64,000 nt of DNA from Gammaproteobacteria bacterium (GCA_029210875.1 JARGFJ010000003.1:40329-104328), one strand, 5' to 3'. Counted from the first letter of the stretch, positions 21,697 to 32,882 are shown. Numbers and translations: made by a program. The notes: a model not told the origin generated them from the sequence alone.

Positions 21697-22623
21697 TTAC
21701 GCTTGTTCTGATAAAACAAAAACGCGTTTTGGCGCGACACTGCCATCTGGTGACATTTCACCTAATCCAATGAAAGTTTGATTCAGATCAAACAGCCGAA
21801 CGTTCGCGCTGTCAAATGTGCTAGTTGTTGAAATTTTCTGACCTTGCCGTAACGCTGTGACTTGAGATTCAGAAGCGATAATTGGTGGCCACTCAGGTAA
21901 CGCATCTTCTGTAGGCAATAGAAGAGCATCTAACGATAAAAGTCCTTGCTGAGCATGACGTTCTAATTGTTCTAAAGTAAGTGCCCGTGTTATGTCATAA
22001 CCCGCGGCTTTGATACGACGCAACATCGATACATGACCACCACAGCCTAGCGCAAAACTAATATCTTCAACCAGGGTACGAATATAGGTACCTTTGCTGC
22101 ATGAGACCTCTAAGCTAAATGTACTCTCCGTCACTCCTAACAAACGAATATCATAGATGGTAATGCGGCGTGCCTTACGTTCTATTTCTATACCCTGACG
22201 TGCTAATTTATATAAAGGTTGCCCCTGATGTTTTAATGCAGAGAACATCGGAGGCACCTGGTCTTGCTCACCAATAAATTGGGGAATTAAACCCAGTAAT
22301 GTTTGTTCAGTAAATTTAGGAATGGGTTTTGTGTCGATGATGTTGCCATCAGAATCACTGCTATCTGTTACCGTGCCAAGTTGACAGGTAACCTGATAAT
22401 TTTTATCTGCATCCAATAGATAACTGGATACTTTAGTCGCTTCGCCTAAACAGATTGGAAGAACACCTGTAGCAAGAGGGTCTAAACTGCCAGTATGTCC
22501 GGCTTTTTTAGCATCAAACAAGCGTTTAACGTGCTGTAAAACATGATTTGAGCTTCGACCAGTTGGTTTATCAATAACGATAATACCCGTGATATCACGG
22601 CCTTTTTTATTGCGTCGCCCCAT
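21697..22623 (-). CDS. truB: tRNA pseudouridine(55) synthase
   Basis: GIIVIDKPTGRSSNHVLQ, KAGHTGSLDPLATGVLPICLGEATK. Confidence 0.97.
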   Translation of the reverse strand: MGRRNKKGRDITGIIVIDKPTGRSSNHVLQHVKRLFDAKKAGHTGSLDPLATGVLPICLGEATKVSSYLLDADKNYQVTCQLGTVTDSSDSDGNIIDTKPIPKFTEQTLLGLIPQFIGEQDQVPPMFSALKHQGQPLYKLARQGIEIERKARRITIYDIRLLGVTESTFSLEVSCSKGTYIRTLVEDISFALGCGGHVSMLRRIKAAGYDITRALTLEQLERHAQQGLLSLDALLLPTEDALPEWPPIIASESQVTALRQGQKISTTSTFDSANVRLFDLNQTFIGLGEMSPDGSVAPKRVFVLSEQA

Positions 22624-22626
22624 CTT

Positions 22627-23007
22627 TTAAACTAAGTCGTCATCACTTAATTTAGCGTTTGCCTTTGCGATCAATTCATCCATATGGAAGCCATGTTCGA
22701 GTGATTTGTCATAAATAAAACGTAATTCGGGAATATTACGAAGCTCTACACGACCAGCTAGTCCTCGACGTAAAAAACCTGCTGCACGCGACAAACCTTG
22801 CAAACATTGTTTAATTTCTTGTTCTGAATTATCCGTTTTTAATCGTGTAACAAATACCTTGGCATATTTCAGGTCTGATGTAACATCAACATGAGATACC
22901 GTTACCATGCCCACGCGTGGGTCAGAAACCTCATGTTGAATCATCTGCGCGAGTTCGCGCATCAGCATTTCACCGATTCGAGTGGTACGACTAAATTCTC
23001 TTGCCAT
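22627..23007 (-). CDS. rbfA: Ribosome-binding factor A
   Basis: 126 aa; EVSDPRVGMVTVSHVDVTSDLKYAKVFVT; operon position. Confidence 0.97.
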   Translation of the reverse strand: MAREFSRTTRIGEMLMRELAQMIQHEVSDPRVGMVTVSHVDVTSDLKYAKVFVTRLKTDNSEQEIKQCLQGLSRAAGFLRRGLAGRVELRNIPELRFIYDKSLEHGFHMDELIAKANAKLSDDDLV

Positions 23008-25874
23008 TATAGTTTTGCTTTTACCAACACACGGTCGAAGACTTCAATTTGATCACCTGCTTGTACGTCAGTGTAATTTTTGACACCGATACCACATTCC
23101 ACGCCAGATTGGACTTCGTTGACATCATCTTTAAATCGACGTAATGATTCTAATTCACCTTCATAGATGACCACGTTATTACGTAATACACGAATAGGGC
23201 TTGAACGTTTAACCGTACCTTCGATAACCAAACAACCGGCAATATCACCGAACTTAGGTGATCTAAACACATCATCAACACGAGCAAGACCAATAATTTC
23301 ATCACGATAAACCGGCTCTAACATACCTGTCATCGCTTGGGTTACCACATCAATCAAATCATAGATGATGCTGAAGTACTGTACATCTAAGCCTTTTTCA
23401 GCAATGACTTTACGTGCTGCATTATCTGCACGCACATTAAAACCAATCAGAATGGCATCAGATGCACCTGCTAACTGGGCGTCAGTTTCGTTAATTCCAC
23501 CAACACCAGAAGCGACTATACGTACTTTAACTAAATCAGTTGACAGTTTAAGTAAGCCCTGACTAACCGCTTCAGCCGAACCATGAACGTCAGCTTTAAC
23601 AACGACATTAAGTGTTTTAACATCGCCAGATTCCATTTTATTGAACATTTCGTCCAACTTGGCAGCCTGTTGTTGCGCCATTTTTGCTTCACGTGCTTTA
23701 GTCATGCGGAAATTTGCAATTTCACGTGCTTTACGTTCATCAGGTGCAACTTGTAGCTCATCTCCCGCTGCTGGTGTACCAGAAAGACCTAACACTTCAA
23801 CAGGTGTTGATGGACCCGCATCAGTTTGTGGCTCACCATTTTCGTTAAATAATGCACGTACACGGCCATATTCTTGACCTACAACAACGATGTCACCTTT
23901 GTTAAGTGTTCCGCTTTGAACTAATACCGTGATGACTGTACCGCGGCCTTTATCCAGACGAGATTCGATAACGACACCTTTAGCTGGGCCGGTATCAGGC
24001 GCTTTCAGTTCCATAACTTCAGCTTGTAGCGAAATAGCATCAAGTAAGTCATCAATACCTTCACCTGTATGAGCCGAAACAGGCACAAATTGCACATCAC
24101 CACCCCAGTCTTCTGGAATAACATCGTGATTTGATAATTCTTGTTTGACACGGTCTGGATTCGCAGCCGCCTTGTCCATTTTATTGATAGCAACAATCAA
24201 TAGTGAATCTGACGATTTAGCAGCTTGCACAGCTTCAATTGTTTGCGGCATAACGCCATCATCGGCCGCAACAACAAGCACAACAATATCGGTCACTTTT
24301 GCACCACGTAAGCGCATTTCGGTGAAAGCAGCATGGCCTGGTGTATCCAAGAAAGTAATTTGGCCACGACTGGTTTCAACTTTATAAGCACCAATGTGTT
24401 GGGTAATACCACCAGCTTCGCCTGATGTCACTTTGGTGCTACGAATATAATCAAGTAATGATGTTTTACCATGATCAACATGCCCCATGACAGTAACAAC
24501 AGGTGCGCGAACCTTCGCATCACCAGCTGCGTCGTCAGAAACATTCAATGCCAATTCGATTTCGTTTTCTTGAACGGGTTTAGCAATATGACCCATTTCT
24601 TCAATAACGATAACCGCTGTATCTTGATCAAGTAATTGATTAATAGTCGCCATTGTGCCCAGTCCCATCAACGCTTTGATGACCTCACCGGCTTTTACTG
24701 ACATACGTTGAGCTAAATCTGAAACGCTGATAGTGTCAGGAACATTGACTTCTCTGACTACAGGTGCAGTTGGCATTGTAAAACCGTGCTCAGATGAACC
24801 TTCAAGCACTGCCGTTTGCTTAGCTGCAGCACCTTTTTTCTTCTTACGACGACCTTTGCCTTCCGATACGTGTAATTCTTTACGTTCAAACTTATCATCG
24901 CGATCAGGGCCACGATTTCCACGACGTCCTGATTTTTCTTTGTCTTTTTCTTTAGTTTCAGTAGCGACTACTGTTGTAGTTACTTCAGACTCTTTCTGCT
25001 TTTCTTTAGCCTTACGAGCTGCTTTTTGTTCTTTTTCCAGTTTCTCTGCTTCTACTCTTGCTTTAGCACGCTCTTTTTCAAGTTCAGCCTCTTCTTCGCG
25101 CGCTTTTTTACGATCTTGTAAAGCACGTTCTGCATCAAGACGAGCAAGGTTAGCCGCGCGACGTTTGGCATCGGCTTCTTCGAGTTTTTTGTGAGCGATT
25201 TCTGATGCTGACAATGCTTTTTCTAATTTCGTTGCTTGCTTCTTGGTTTCTTGAGCAGCAGCTTTAGCTTCCTCTGCTAGTGCTTTTTGCTCTTCTTCAG
25301 CAGCAAGACGTGCTTCTTCTGCAGCTTGGTTCTCAGCTTCGATTGCGGCAGCAACGGCAGCTGACTCACGTTCTGTCTGTTGTGCTTCTTCCGCTTCTTG
25401 TTGAGCATGAAGTAACGCTTGTGCCTCAGCTTCTTTACGTTTTTCTTCTTCTTGAATTCGTATTTGTTCAAGTCTATCAGCTTCAGCAGCGGCAGCGGCA
25501 GCTTCTTCTGCTTGTTTTTGTCTGTCTAATTCTGCAGCAATTTCAGCTTCTTCTGCGGGTGTACGTTTAACAAAAGTACGTTTTTTACGCACTTCTACAC
25601 TAACGCTTTTACCACCACTGCGTGATACACCACCCAATTTAATTTCACTAACCGATTTACGCTTAAGTGTAATTTTTTTAGGGCTTGAAGCTGTACTTTC
25701 ACCAGTTTTACCATGGCGTTGTTGCAAAAAACTTAACAACGCCTGCTTTTGATCTTCAGTGATCAAGTCATCAACAGTTGATACGTTGATTCCTGCCTCA
25801 TTAAGCTGCTCAACCAAATGTTCGGCAGTCACGCCAACAGTATTTGCGAGGTCTTTAACCTTCATATCACTCAT
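23007..25874 (-). CDS. infB: Translation initiation factor IF-2
   Basis: 955 aa; [32 protein letters not shown]; long Ala/Glu/Lys-rich N-terminal region. Confidence 0.98.
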   Translation of the reverse strand: MSDMKVKDLANTVGVTAEHLVEQLNEAGINVSTVDDLITEDQKQALLSFLQQRHGKTGESTASSPKKITLKRKSVSEIKLGGVSRSGGKSVSVEVRKKRTFVKRTPAEEAEIAAELDRQKQAEEAAAAAAEADRLEQIRIQEEEKRKEAEAQALLHAQQEAEEAQQTERESAAVAAAIEAENQAAEEARLAAEEEQKALAEEAKAAAQETKKQATKLEKALSASEIAHKKLEEADAKRRAANLARLDAERALQDRKKAREEEAELEKERAKARVEAEKLEKEQKAARKAKEKQKESEVTTTVVATETKEKDKEKSGRRGNRGPDRDDKFERKELHVSEGKGRRKKKKGAAAKQTAVLEGSSEHGFTMPTAPVVREVNVPDTISVSDLAQRMSVKAGEVIKALMGLGTMATINQLLDQDTAVIVIEEMGHIAKPVQENEIELALNVSDDAAGDAKVRAPVVTVMGHVDHGKTSLLDYIRSTKVTSGEAGGITQHIGAYKVETSRGQITFLDTPGHAAFTEMRLRGAKVTDIVVLVVAADDGVMPQTIEAVQAAKSSDSLLIVAINKMDKAAANPDRVKQELSNHDVIPEDWGGDVQFVPVSAHTGEGIDDLLDAISLQAEVMELKAPDTGPAKGVVIESRLDKGRGTVITVLVQSGTLNKGDIVVVGQEYGRVRALFNENGEPQTDAGPSTPVEVLGLSGTPAAGDELQVAPDERKAREIANFRMTKAREAKMAQQQAAKLDEMFNKMESGDVKTLNVVVKADVHGSAEAVSQGLLKLSTDLVKVRIVASGVGGINETDAQLAGASDAILIGFNVRADNAARKVIAEKGLDVQYFSIIYDLIDVVTQAMTGMLEPVYRDEIIGLARVDDVFRSPKFGDIAGCLVIEGTVKRSSPIRVLRNNVVIYEGELESLRRFKDDVNEVQSGVECGIGVKNYTDVQAGDQIEVFDRVLVKAKL

Positions 25875-25877
25875 TGA

Positions 25878-27389
25878 CTACTCTCCTGCATCTGTTTGTT
25901 CATCTGCAAACCATGACTCTCTTGCTTTCATAATTAACGCGGCGGCTTGCCCTTCGTCGATGCTATCAATTTCCATTAATTCATCAACAGACTGTTCAGC
26001 AAGGTCGTCTAAAGTAACAATTCCCTTGCTTGCCAACGTTAAGGCAAGATTTTGATTCATGCCTTCCATTTCCAGTAAATCTTGCGCTGGTTCAGCAGAC
26101 TCCAGTTGTTCTTCATTTGCAATTGCTTTTGTTAACAACACATCACGTGCACGCGAGCGAAGCTCTGCGACGATATCAGCATCAAATTCTTCAATATCTA
26201 ACATCTCTTGCTCAGGCACATAAGCAACTTCTTCCAGATTTGAAAAGCCTTCTTGAGCCAGAATTAAAGCTACATCTTCATCGACATCAAGTTCATTCAT
26301 GAATAGCTCAACAATGCCTGATAATTCGGTTTCAGCTTTTTGATCTGCATCGGTTGCAGACATGATATTTAACGTCCAACCTGATAGCTGGCTTGCTAAA
26401 CGTACATTTTGACCACCACGACCAATCGCTTGTGACAGTTGAGCATCTTCAACCGCAATATCCATACTATGGGCATCTTCATCAACAACAATTGAAATTG
26501 CTTCTGCTGGTGCCATTGCATTGATTGCAAAACGAGCAGGATCTTCATCCCACAAGATAATATCAACACGTTCACCAGCTAATTCATTGGTAACAGCTTG
26601 CACACGTGAACCGCGCATACCCACACATGCCCCAACCGGATCAATACGAGACTCTTTTGCCAAAACAGCAATTTTTGCACGTAAGCCTGGATCACGCGCT
26701 GCGCCTTTAATCTCAATCATGCCATCATTAATTTCTGGCACTTCAAGCTTAAATAACTCAACCAGAAATTCTGGCGCAATCCGACTCACTAATAGTTGAG
26801 GACCGCGTCCTTCAGGACGAATTTCTCGTAATAGGCCACGAACACGATCACCAGAACGGAAACTTTCACGTGGAATCATTTCTTCACGTGGAAGATACGC
26901 TTCCGCATTGCCACCCAGATCCAATGTAATGTTACCACGTTCGACGCGTTTAACCGTACCATTGACCATTTGACCAACTTTATCCTGATACATCTCAACA
27001 ACCTGGGCACGTTCTGCCTCACGTACTTTTTGAACAATGACTTGTTTAGCTGTTTGGGCAGCGATACGACCAAACTCAACTGATTCCATCTGCTCACGAA
27101 TATAACCGCCAACTTCTGCATCAGCTTGCTTTTTAAGTGCATCAGCAAGTGTTATCTGTGTTTCTGGAGAAACAAGACTATCTTCATCTTCAACGATTAA
27201 CCACTGACGAAACGTTTCATAATCACCGGTTTGACGGTCAATTTTGACACTAGCATCGATTTCCATCTCATATCGCTTGCATGTCGCCATAGCTAAAGCA
27301 GCTTCAATCGCTTTAAATATAACTTCTTTACTGACACCTTTTTCGTTAGAAACAGCATCTGCAACCAGTAAAATTTCTTTATTGTTCAT
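25878..27389 (-). CDS. nusA: Transcription termination/antitermination factor NusA
   Basis: S1/KH body ([34 protein letters not shown]) and C-terminal acidic repeats; ATG at 27389 preferred over GTG at 27392. Confidence 0.97.
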   Translation of the reverse strand: MNNKEILLVADAVSNEKGVSKEVIFKAIEAALAMATCKRYEMEIDASVKIDRQTGDYETFRQWLIVEDEDSLVSPETQITLADALKKQADAEVGGYIREQMESVEFGRIAAQTAKQVIVQKVREAERAQVVEMYQDKVGQMVNGTVKRVERGNITLDLGGNAEAYLPREEMIPRESFRSGDRVRGLLREIRPEGRGPQLLVSRIAPEFLVELFKLEVPEINDGMIEIKGAARDPGLRAKIAVLAKESRIDPVGACVGMRGSRVQAVTNELAGERVDIILWDEDPARFAINAMAPAEAISIVVDEDAHSMDIAVEDAQLSQAIGRGGQNVRLASQLSGWTLNIMSATDADQKAETELSGIVELFMNELDVDEDVALILAQEGFSNLEEVAYVPEQEMLDIEEFDADIVAELRSRARDVLLTKAIANEEQLESAEPAQDLLEMEGMNQNLALTLASKGIVTLDDLAEQSVDELMEIDSIDEGQAAALIMKARESWFADEQTDAGE

Positions 27390-27458
27390 CACAACCCCAG
27401 TGAGTCATCTCAGCCAAGCAACTCAATTCAAATATTAACCGTTAATTTTACGCTTTAT

Positions 27459-27905
27459 TTAGGCAACAAGTCTCGCTTTTGCCAATTTAGTGAGAGCTAA
27501 AGCATAAACCTCACCATCAACTTCAATTAAAATATCACCATCACTGAAGCCTTGAAGCACCCCCGTAAAGTTTCTACGGCCTTGCACCGGCAATTTCATC
27601 GACAATTTTACTTCACTACCTGCAAATCGTTCAAAATCTCTTGCTTTGAACAAAGGTCTGTCAAAGCCAGGAGATGACACCTCAAGGTTATAGGTGGTAC
27701 TAATAGGATCTTCTACTTCTAATATTCCACTGACTTGATGGCTGACACGCTCACAATCTTCAATTGAAATACCTTGTTCTGAATCAATATAAATGCGTAA
27801 CGTTGCCTCACGGCCAGTCTTTATATATTCAACACCCACCACTTCATAACCAAGCGACTCGATTGGTGCTTCAATTAATTGTTCAATTTGGTCACTGACA
27901 GCCAT
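27459..27905 (-). CDS. rimP: Ribosome maturation factor RimP
   Basis: 148 aa from ATG at 27905 (MAVSDQIEQLIEAPIESLGYEVVGVEY); the track ORF start at 28013 reads into the tRNA and is rejected. Confidence 0.93.
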   Translation of the reverse strand: MAVSDQIEQLIEAPIESLGYEVVGVEYIKTGREATLRIYIDSEQGISIEDCERVSHQVSGILEVEDPISTTYNLEVSSPGFDRPLFKARDFERFAGSEVKLSMKLPVQGRRNFTGVLQGFSDGDILIEVDGEVYALALTKLAKARLVA

Positions 27906-27915
27906 AAAATCACAT

Positions 27916-27937
27916 AAAAAAAAAGGGCCTACGGCCC
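27916..27937 (-). terminator. Intrinsic terminator 2 in metY-rimP leader
   Basis: Minus strand GGGCC-GTA-GGCCC followed by nine T, 11 nt before rimP ATG. Confidence 0.75.
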
Positions 27938-27950
27938 AATTAAAATCTCC

Positions 27951-27978
27951 AGAAAAACAAAAACCCCATATAGGGGTT
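27951..27978 (-). terminator. Intrinsic terminator 1 just downstream of tRNA-fMet
   Basis: Minus strand AACCCC-TATAT-GGGGTT followed by TTTGTTTTT. Confidence 0.75.
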
Positions 27979-27986
27979 GTGTTTTT

Positions 27987-28063
<77 letters not shown>

Positions 28064-28079
28064 CCGGAATAAGCAATGA

Positions 28080-28108
28080 AGTATACTTATCTAACCACCA
28101 ACATGCAA
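28080..28108 (-). promoter_or_regulatory. Putative sigma70 promoter for metY-rimP-nusA-infB
   Basis: Minus strand TTGCAT-17 nt-TATACT immediately upstream of tRNA-fMet. Confidence 0.7.
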
Positions 28109-28110
28109 GC

Positions 28111-29508
28111 CTAATTATCAGTTTCTTTTAACTTGCGCGTTAATGTGTTTCGCCCCCATCCTAGTATTTTTGCTGCTTCTTGTCGTTTACCCACTGTTTT
28201 CTCTAATGCTACGTCCATTAATAACCTTTCAACTTCAGGCACAACGTCGGCTAATGCGCCATCTTGACCACTTAGTGCTTTTTTAGTCGCCCATTGTTTA
28301 AACAAAACTTGCCAACTGTCCGAACCTTGGGTCTCTGATGGTGTTACATGCAATAACTCATTCGGTAAATCATCAATCTGCACTACTTTTGCCGGGGACA
28401 TTACCGTCAGCCACCGACAGGTGTTTTCTAATTGTCTAACATTGCCAGGCCAGCTTAATTGACTCAAATAGCGTTCAACATCAGGTGACAGTATTTTGGT
28501 AGGTACCGCAAGCTCAGTAGATGCTTTAGTTAAAAAATAAGCCGCCAATGTCGGAACGTCTTCTCTTCTCTCGCGTAATGACGGTATTTGAATCCGAATT
28601 ACATTTAACCGATGGAACAGATCTTCCCTGAATTCACCGCGTTCGACACGCTGCTCTAAATTTTGATGGGTTGCAGCTACAATCCTGACATCAGATTTAA
28701 CAGCAGTATGCCCCCCCACTCTGAAAAATTCACCATCTGATAGTACACGTAATAAACGAGTTTGAAGATCCAAGGGCATATCACCAATTTCATCTAGGAA
28801 TAATGTGCCGCCATCAGCTTGTTCAAATCGGCCTTTGCGTGCAGCATGAGCCCCTGTGAATGCACCTTTTTCATGTCCAAACAGTTCGGACTCCATTAAT
28901 TCTTTAGGAATTGCGGCCATGTTAAGTGCGATAAAAGGAGCACGGCTTCTGGGGCTGTGTTTATGCAAGGCATTCGCTACAAGTTCTTTACCTGTTCCTG
29001 ACTCACCATTAATTAATACTGTTATATTTGAGCGAGCCAAACGACCAATCGATCTAAACACCTCTTGCATAGCAGGGGCTTCACCGATAATTTCGGCACC
29101 AATATTTACAGTTCCATCCCCTGCTTGTTGTTTTTCTTGGCGATGCTCAATGGCACGTTTGATTAGATCAACCGCTTCATCCACATCAAACGGTTTTGGC
29201 AGATATTCAAAGGCGCCACCTTCATAAACGGATATCGCACTATCTAAATCAGAATAAGCAGTCATAATAATGACTGGCAATTTAGGTGCCCGCTGTTTAA
29301 TGTCAGCCATCAATTGCAATCCATCAATGCCTGGCATACGAATATCACTGACTAGTACATCAGGTTGGTCCTTCTCAAGTTGTTCCAATACCGAGTTGCC
29401 ATTATCAAATACGGTTACATTGATGCTTTCTGCCTGCATTGCTTTTTCCAGCACCCAGCGGATTGAACGGTCGTCATCGACGACCCACACATTTGCTTTA
29501 TTTTTCAC
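28111..29508 (-). CDS. ntrC: Nitrogen regulation response regulator NtrC (sigma54 activator)
   Basis: Receiver domain, AAA+ (GESGTGKELVANALH, GAFTGA), Fis-type HTH; GTG start at 29508 overlapping the ntrB end is preferred over the longer track ORF. Confidence 0.93.
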   Translation of the reverse strand: MKNKANVWVVDDDRSIRWVLEKAMQAESINVTVFDNGNSVLEQLEKDQPDVLVSDIRMPGIDGLQLMADIKQRAPKLPVIIMTAYSDLDSAISVYEGGAFEYLPKPFDVDEAVDLIKRAIEHRQEKQQAGDGTVNIGAEIIGEAPAMQEVFRSIGRLARSNITVLINGESGTGKELVANALHKHSPRSRAPFIALNMAAIPKELMESELFGHEKGAFTGAHAARKGRFEQADGGTLFLDEIGDMPLDLQTRLLRVLSDGEFFRVGGHTAVKSDVRIVAATHQNLEQRVERGEFREDLFHRLNVIRIQIPSLRERREDVPTLAAYFLTKASTELAVPTKILSPDVERYLSQLSWPGNVRQLENTCRWLTVMSPAKVVQIDDLPNELLHVTPSETQGSDSWQVLFKQWATKKALSGQDGALADVVPEVERLLMDVALEKTVGKRQEAAKILGWGRNTLTRKLKETDN

Positions 29509-30553
29509 AAACTCGCTCCAAAGGAAAAACGATTGTAAACACTGTCTGACCTGGCCTGCTGATACAACTGATTGCACCATGATTACGATGAATTAAATTT
29601 TGTGATAGATACAGTCCTAATCCCGTGCCTTCGGCTCTACCCGTGACTAATGGATAGAACATACTTTCTTGTAATGATGGCGATATTCCAGGGCCATTGT
29701 CTTCAATTTCAACACCTAAGGCCAATTTATGATGTTGATTTTCAATGGTGACATGACGTTGTATTCGTGTTCTGAGAATAATATTGCCCATACCCTTCAT
29801 TGCTTGTACAGCATTACGCACAATATTTAAAAAGACTTGAACTAATTGATCAAAATCCGCATAAAACTCTGGAATACTCGGATCGTAATCACCGATAAAA
29901 ACCAGTTTTTCATCAATCTCAGCAAACACAAGTTGGCGTACACGTTGTAATACTTCATGTATGTTGACCAAACTTTGTTTAGACTGTTGATGAGGTCCTA
30001 ACATATTACTCATCAGGTTTTGTAATCGGTCGGCTTCACTGATGATAATACTGGTGTATTCTTTGAGCTCTACTGATTCGAGCTGGCGTTCTAATAACTG
30101 GGCTGCACCACGAAGTCCACCTAATGGATTTTTAATCTCATGTGCCAAGCCTCTAACCACTTGTTGCTGAGCGTGTAAGCTTTCATCACGACTAATTCTG
30201 TCTTTGAAATCAAGTTGCGAGAACTCTAATAAGATATAGGGTAGTTTGCCACCGACTTCTAATGGTTTGATTGCACAATCAACCAAGGCATCACCATTAG
30301 ATGGGATATACAATTTTACTTCACGCTCAATTAATGCCTGGCCTGTTTGTTGCACCCGGGTTAAGCTTTCAAATAATCCATGCTCACCTGGTAAAAGAAC
30401 TCGAAACGGTATTAATTCAGCTTGGCGTTGACTGATATCAAACAAGATTTCAGCAGAAGCACTGATAAATTTAACTTTTAGGTTGTCATCTAAAATAACA
30501 ACGGAAGTGGTTAAATTATCAATTATGTTCTGACAGGGAATTAGAGTGGTCAT
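29498..30553 (-). CDS. ntrB: Nitrogen regulation sensor kinase NtrB
   Basis: PAS domain, H-box RGLAHEIKNPLGGLRGAAQLLE, N/G boxes (NIVRNAVQAM, VEIEDNGPGI, GTGLGLYLSQNLI). Confidence 0.95.
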   Translation of the reverse strand: MTTLIPCQNIIDNLTTSVVILDDNLKVKFISASAEILFDISQRQAELIPFRVLLPGEHGLFESLTRVQQTGQALIEREVKLYIPSNGDALVDCAIKPLEVGGKLPYILLEFSQLDFKDRISRDESLHAQQQVVRGLAHEIKNPLGGLRGAAQLLERQLESVELKEYTSIIISEADRLQNLMSNMLGPHQQSKQSLVNIHEVLQRVRQLVFAEIDEKLVFIGDYDPSIPEFYADFDQLVQVFLNIVRNAVQAMKGMGNIILRTRIQRHVTIENQHHKLALGVEIEDNGPGISPSLQESMFYPLVTGRAEGTGLGLYLSQNLIHRNHGAISCISRPGQTVFTIVFPLERVCEK

Positions 30554-30591
30554 CTCAACAGTTCATCAAATATATCACTATGCCTTGCATC

Positions 30592-30608
30592 AGCAATAAC
30601 CGCTCCAA
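30592..30608 (-). promoter_or_regulatory. Putative sigma54 promoter of ntrBC
   Basis: Minus strand TTGGAGCGGTTATTGCT (GG-N10-GC) about 40 nt upstream of ntrB. Confidence 0.55.
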
Positions 30609-30726
30609 CAAATCAATTCAAAACAAAATAAAATTTATTTTAATTTAAAATCAGTCACATAAGGCTATATTTATCTTTTGAAATTATTATTTCATTATGC
30701 AGGATAATTATATAGTCAGGATAAAT

Positions 30727-30741
30727 GCACCACAATAGTGC
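30727..30741. promoter_or_regulatory. NtrC-like binding site upstream of ntrB
   Basis: GCACCACAATAGTGC dyad (GCAC-N7-GTGC). Confidence 0.6.
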
Positions 30742-30762
30742 AATCCGACTTGGACAGAATTA

Positions 30763-31287
30763 TTATTGTGCAATTGAACGTTTATGCAGATGGAATAATA
30801 CCGATTTACTCCTCTGTAATATTTTCCCCTGACTATCTACAACAGTTACAACAAGGATATGACTACCGCGCTCTACATTATCAAGTCTTATAGTTAAATC
30901 TGATTGGGCTTGGCCTACAGGTTTACCATCAAGCAAGAATAATAATTGATCATTTCTTTCGGCACTTAATTCCGGTTGAACCGTAGCAGTCACGTCCACC
31001 GTTCCACCATTACTCCAAAATGCTTCATTTTGTTTAGGGGTAGAAATTGATATTTGATAGTCAGGCACGTCTATGTCTGTTGATTCAGCGTCGTTAGCGT
31101 CTGTGACCGCTTCAACTTCAACTATCGGTGTAGGGGTATAAGTAGAAAGTTCTTTTAATTCAATTTGTTCGGAATTAGCACTCGGTTGATCCGAATACAC
31201 AACATTACCATATTCATCGATAGAGCGATAAAACGCTGCATGAACCGTCATTGCAACAAACAATAAAACTAGCGGGATGTATTTCAT
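30763..31287 (-). CDS. DUF4124 domain-containing exported protein
   Basis: Signal-like N-terminus then YRSIDEYGNVVYSDQPSANSEQIEL; located between glnA and ntrBC. Confidence 0.75.
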   Translation of the reverse strand: MKYIPLVLLFVAMTVHAAFYRSIDEYGNVVYSDQPSANSEQIELKELSTYTPTPIVEVEAVTDANDAESTDIDVPDYQISISTPKQNEAFWSNGGTVDVTATVQPELSAERNDQLLFLLDGKPVGQAQSDLTIRLDNVERGSHILVVTVVDSQGKILQRSKSVLFHLHKRSIAQ

Positions 31288-31332
31288 AATGCAATCATAG
31301 GCTAGCTAAAACATGTCTGCAAGATAGTATAT

Positions 31333-31367
31333 AAAAAAGCGCCTCCATTGCGTTCACAATGGAGGCG
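31333..31367 (-). terminator. Intrinsic terminator downstream of glnA
   Basis: 11-bp perfect stem CGCCTCCATTG/CAATGGAGGCG with T tract on minus strand. Confidence 0.88.
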
Positions 31368-31392
31368 TTCTAACATAAAATCTAATGATAGA

Positions 31393-32802
31393 TTATAAGC
31401 TGTAGTACATATCGTACTCAGCTGGGTGAGTTTCCATCCGTATACGAGTCACTTCTTCCATTTTCAATGCAATATAGGCATCAATCATATCATCAGTAAA
31501 CACACCGCCATCAGTCAAGAAAGCACGGTCAGCATCAAGTACATCTAACGCTTGATCTAATGAATGGCATACTGTTGGAATCAATGCAGATTCTTCAGCG
31601 GGTAGGTCATATAAATCTTTATCCATAGCATCGCCAGGGTGGAGCTTGTTTTTAATACCATCAAGACCAGCCATCAACATCGCACTAAATGCTAAATAAG
31701 GATTTGCTGTTGGATCAGGGAATCGAACTTCAATACGGCGACCTTTAGGATTAGTCACATAAGGAATACGAATTGAGGCACTACGGTTACGTGCTGAATA
31801 AGCCAACATAACGGGTGCTTCAAAGCCTGGTACCAAACGTTTGTAGCTGTTTGTACTTGCGTTAGTAAAGGCATTTAATGCCCGGGCATGTTTAATGATA
31901 CCGCCAATGTAGTAAAGCGCAGTTTCAGATAAACCACCATATTTATTACCCGAAAATAAGTTTTCACCATCTTTAGATAATGATTGGTGAACATGCATAC
32001 CACTACCGTTATCACCAACAAGTGGTTTAGGCATGAAAGTAGCTGTTTTGCCATAAGCATGAGCCACGTTGTGAACAACATATTTTAACTCTTGTACTTC
32101 ATCGGCTTTTTTAACCAAGGTGTTGAACTTGACACCAATTTCACATTGCCCAGCAGTTGCCACCTCATGATGGTGCACTTCAGTAGTTTGGCCCATTTCT
32201 TCAAGCGTTAAGCACATCGCAGAACGAATATCTTGCAATGAATCAACTGGCGGCACAGGGAAATAACCACCTTTCACTTTAGGACGATGACCTTTATTAC
32301 CATCAGGAAATACTTTTTCTGTGTTCCACGAAGACTCATCAGAATCTACTTTGTAGAATGTGCCAGACATATCACTGCCCCAACGCACATCATCCAAAAT
32401 GAAAAATTCTGGTTCAGGACCAAAATAGACAGTATCAGCAATTCCTGTTGAAATTAAGTGAGCTTGGGCACGTTTGGCAACTGAACGTGGATCACGTTCA
32501 TAGCCTTGCATGGTAGCAGGTTCAATGATATCGCAGCTGATGATAAGTGTATTATCATCCATAAAAGGATCCATTACCGCTGTTGAAGGATCAGGCATTA
32601 AAATCATGTCAGATTCATTGATACCTTTCCAACCAGCAACAGATGAACCATCAAACATATTGCCATCAGTAAAGGTGTCTTCATCGATACTATGAGCAGG
32701 AAAAGAAACATGCTGCTGTTTACCGCGTGTATCGGTGAATCGGAAGTCCACAAATTGAACATCTTCATCTTTAATCATTTGAAGCACTTTTTCGACTGAC
32801 AT
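31393..32802 (-). CDS. glnA: Type I glutamine synthetase
   Basis: 469 aa; [54 protein letters not shown]. Confidence 0.98.
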   Translation of the reverse strand: MSVEKVLQMIKDEDVQFVDFRFTDTRGKQQHVSFPAHSIDEDTFTDGNMFDGSSVAGWKGINESDMILMPDPSTAVMDPFMDDNTLIISCDIIEPATMQGYERDPRSVAKRAQAHLISTGIADTVYFGPEPEFFILDDVRWGSDMSGTFYKVDSDESSWNTEKVFPDGNKGHRPKVKGGYFPVPPVDSLQDIRSAMCLTLEEMGQTTEVHHHEVATAGQCEIGVKFNTLVKKADEVQELKYVVHNVAHAYGKTATFMPKPLVGDNGSGMHVHQSLSKDGENLFSGNKYGGLSETALYYIGGIIKHARALNAFTNASTNSYKRLVPGFEAPVMLAYSARNRSASIRIPYVTNPKGRRIEVRFPDPTANPYLAFSAMLMAGLDGIKNKLHPGDAMDKDLYDLPAEESALIPTVCHSLDQALDVLDADRAFLTDGGVFTDDMIDAYIALKMEEVTRIRMETHPAEYDMYYSL

Positions 32803-32867
32803 TGATTTTCTCCCATTGCAATTAATAATGCGTATTTAATTTAAGTACAAAAACATTCTGCATTAAA

Positions 32868-32882
32868 GCATGAATCAAGCCA
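32868..32882 (-). promoter_or_regulatory. Putative sigma54 promoter of glnA
   Basis: Minus strand TGGCTTGATTCATGC (GG-N10-GC) about 65 nt upstream of glnA start. Confidence 0.65.

Noticed and set aside
24733-25570. Long plus-strand ORFs of 153 aa and 96 aa
   Set aside because: Antisense to the low-complexity N-terminal region of infB; Ser/Arg- or Leu/Gln-rich composition is the shadow of an Ala/Glu/Lys-rich sequence.
29509-29580. Extended N-terminus of NtrC (MVQSVVSAGQVRQCLQ...)
   Set aside because: Overlaps the conserved end of ntrB; GTG at 29508 fits a normal receiver-domain start.
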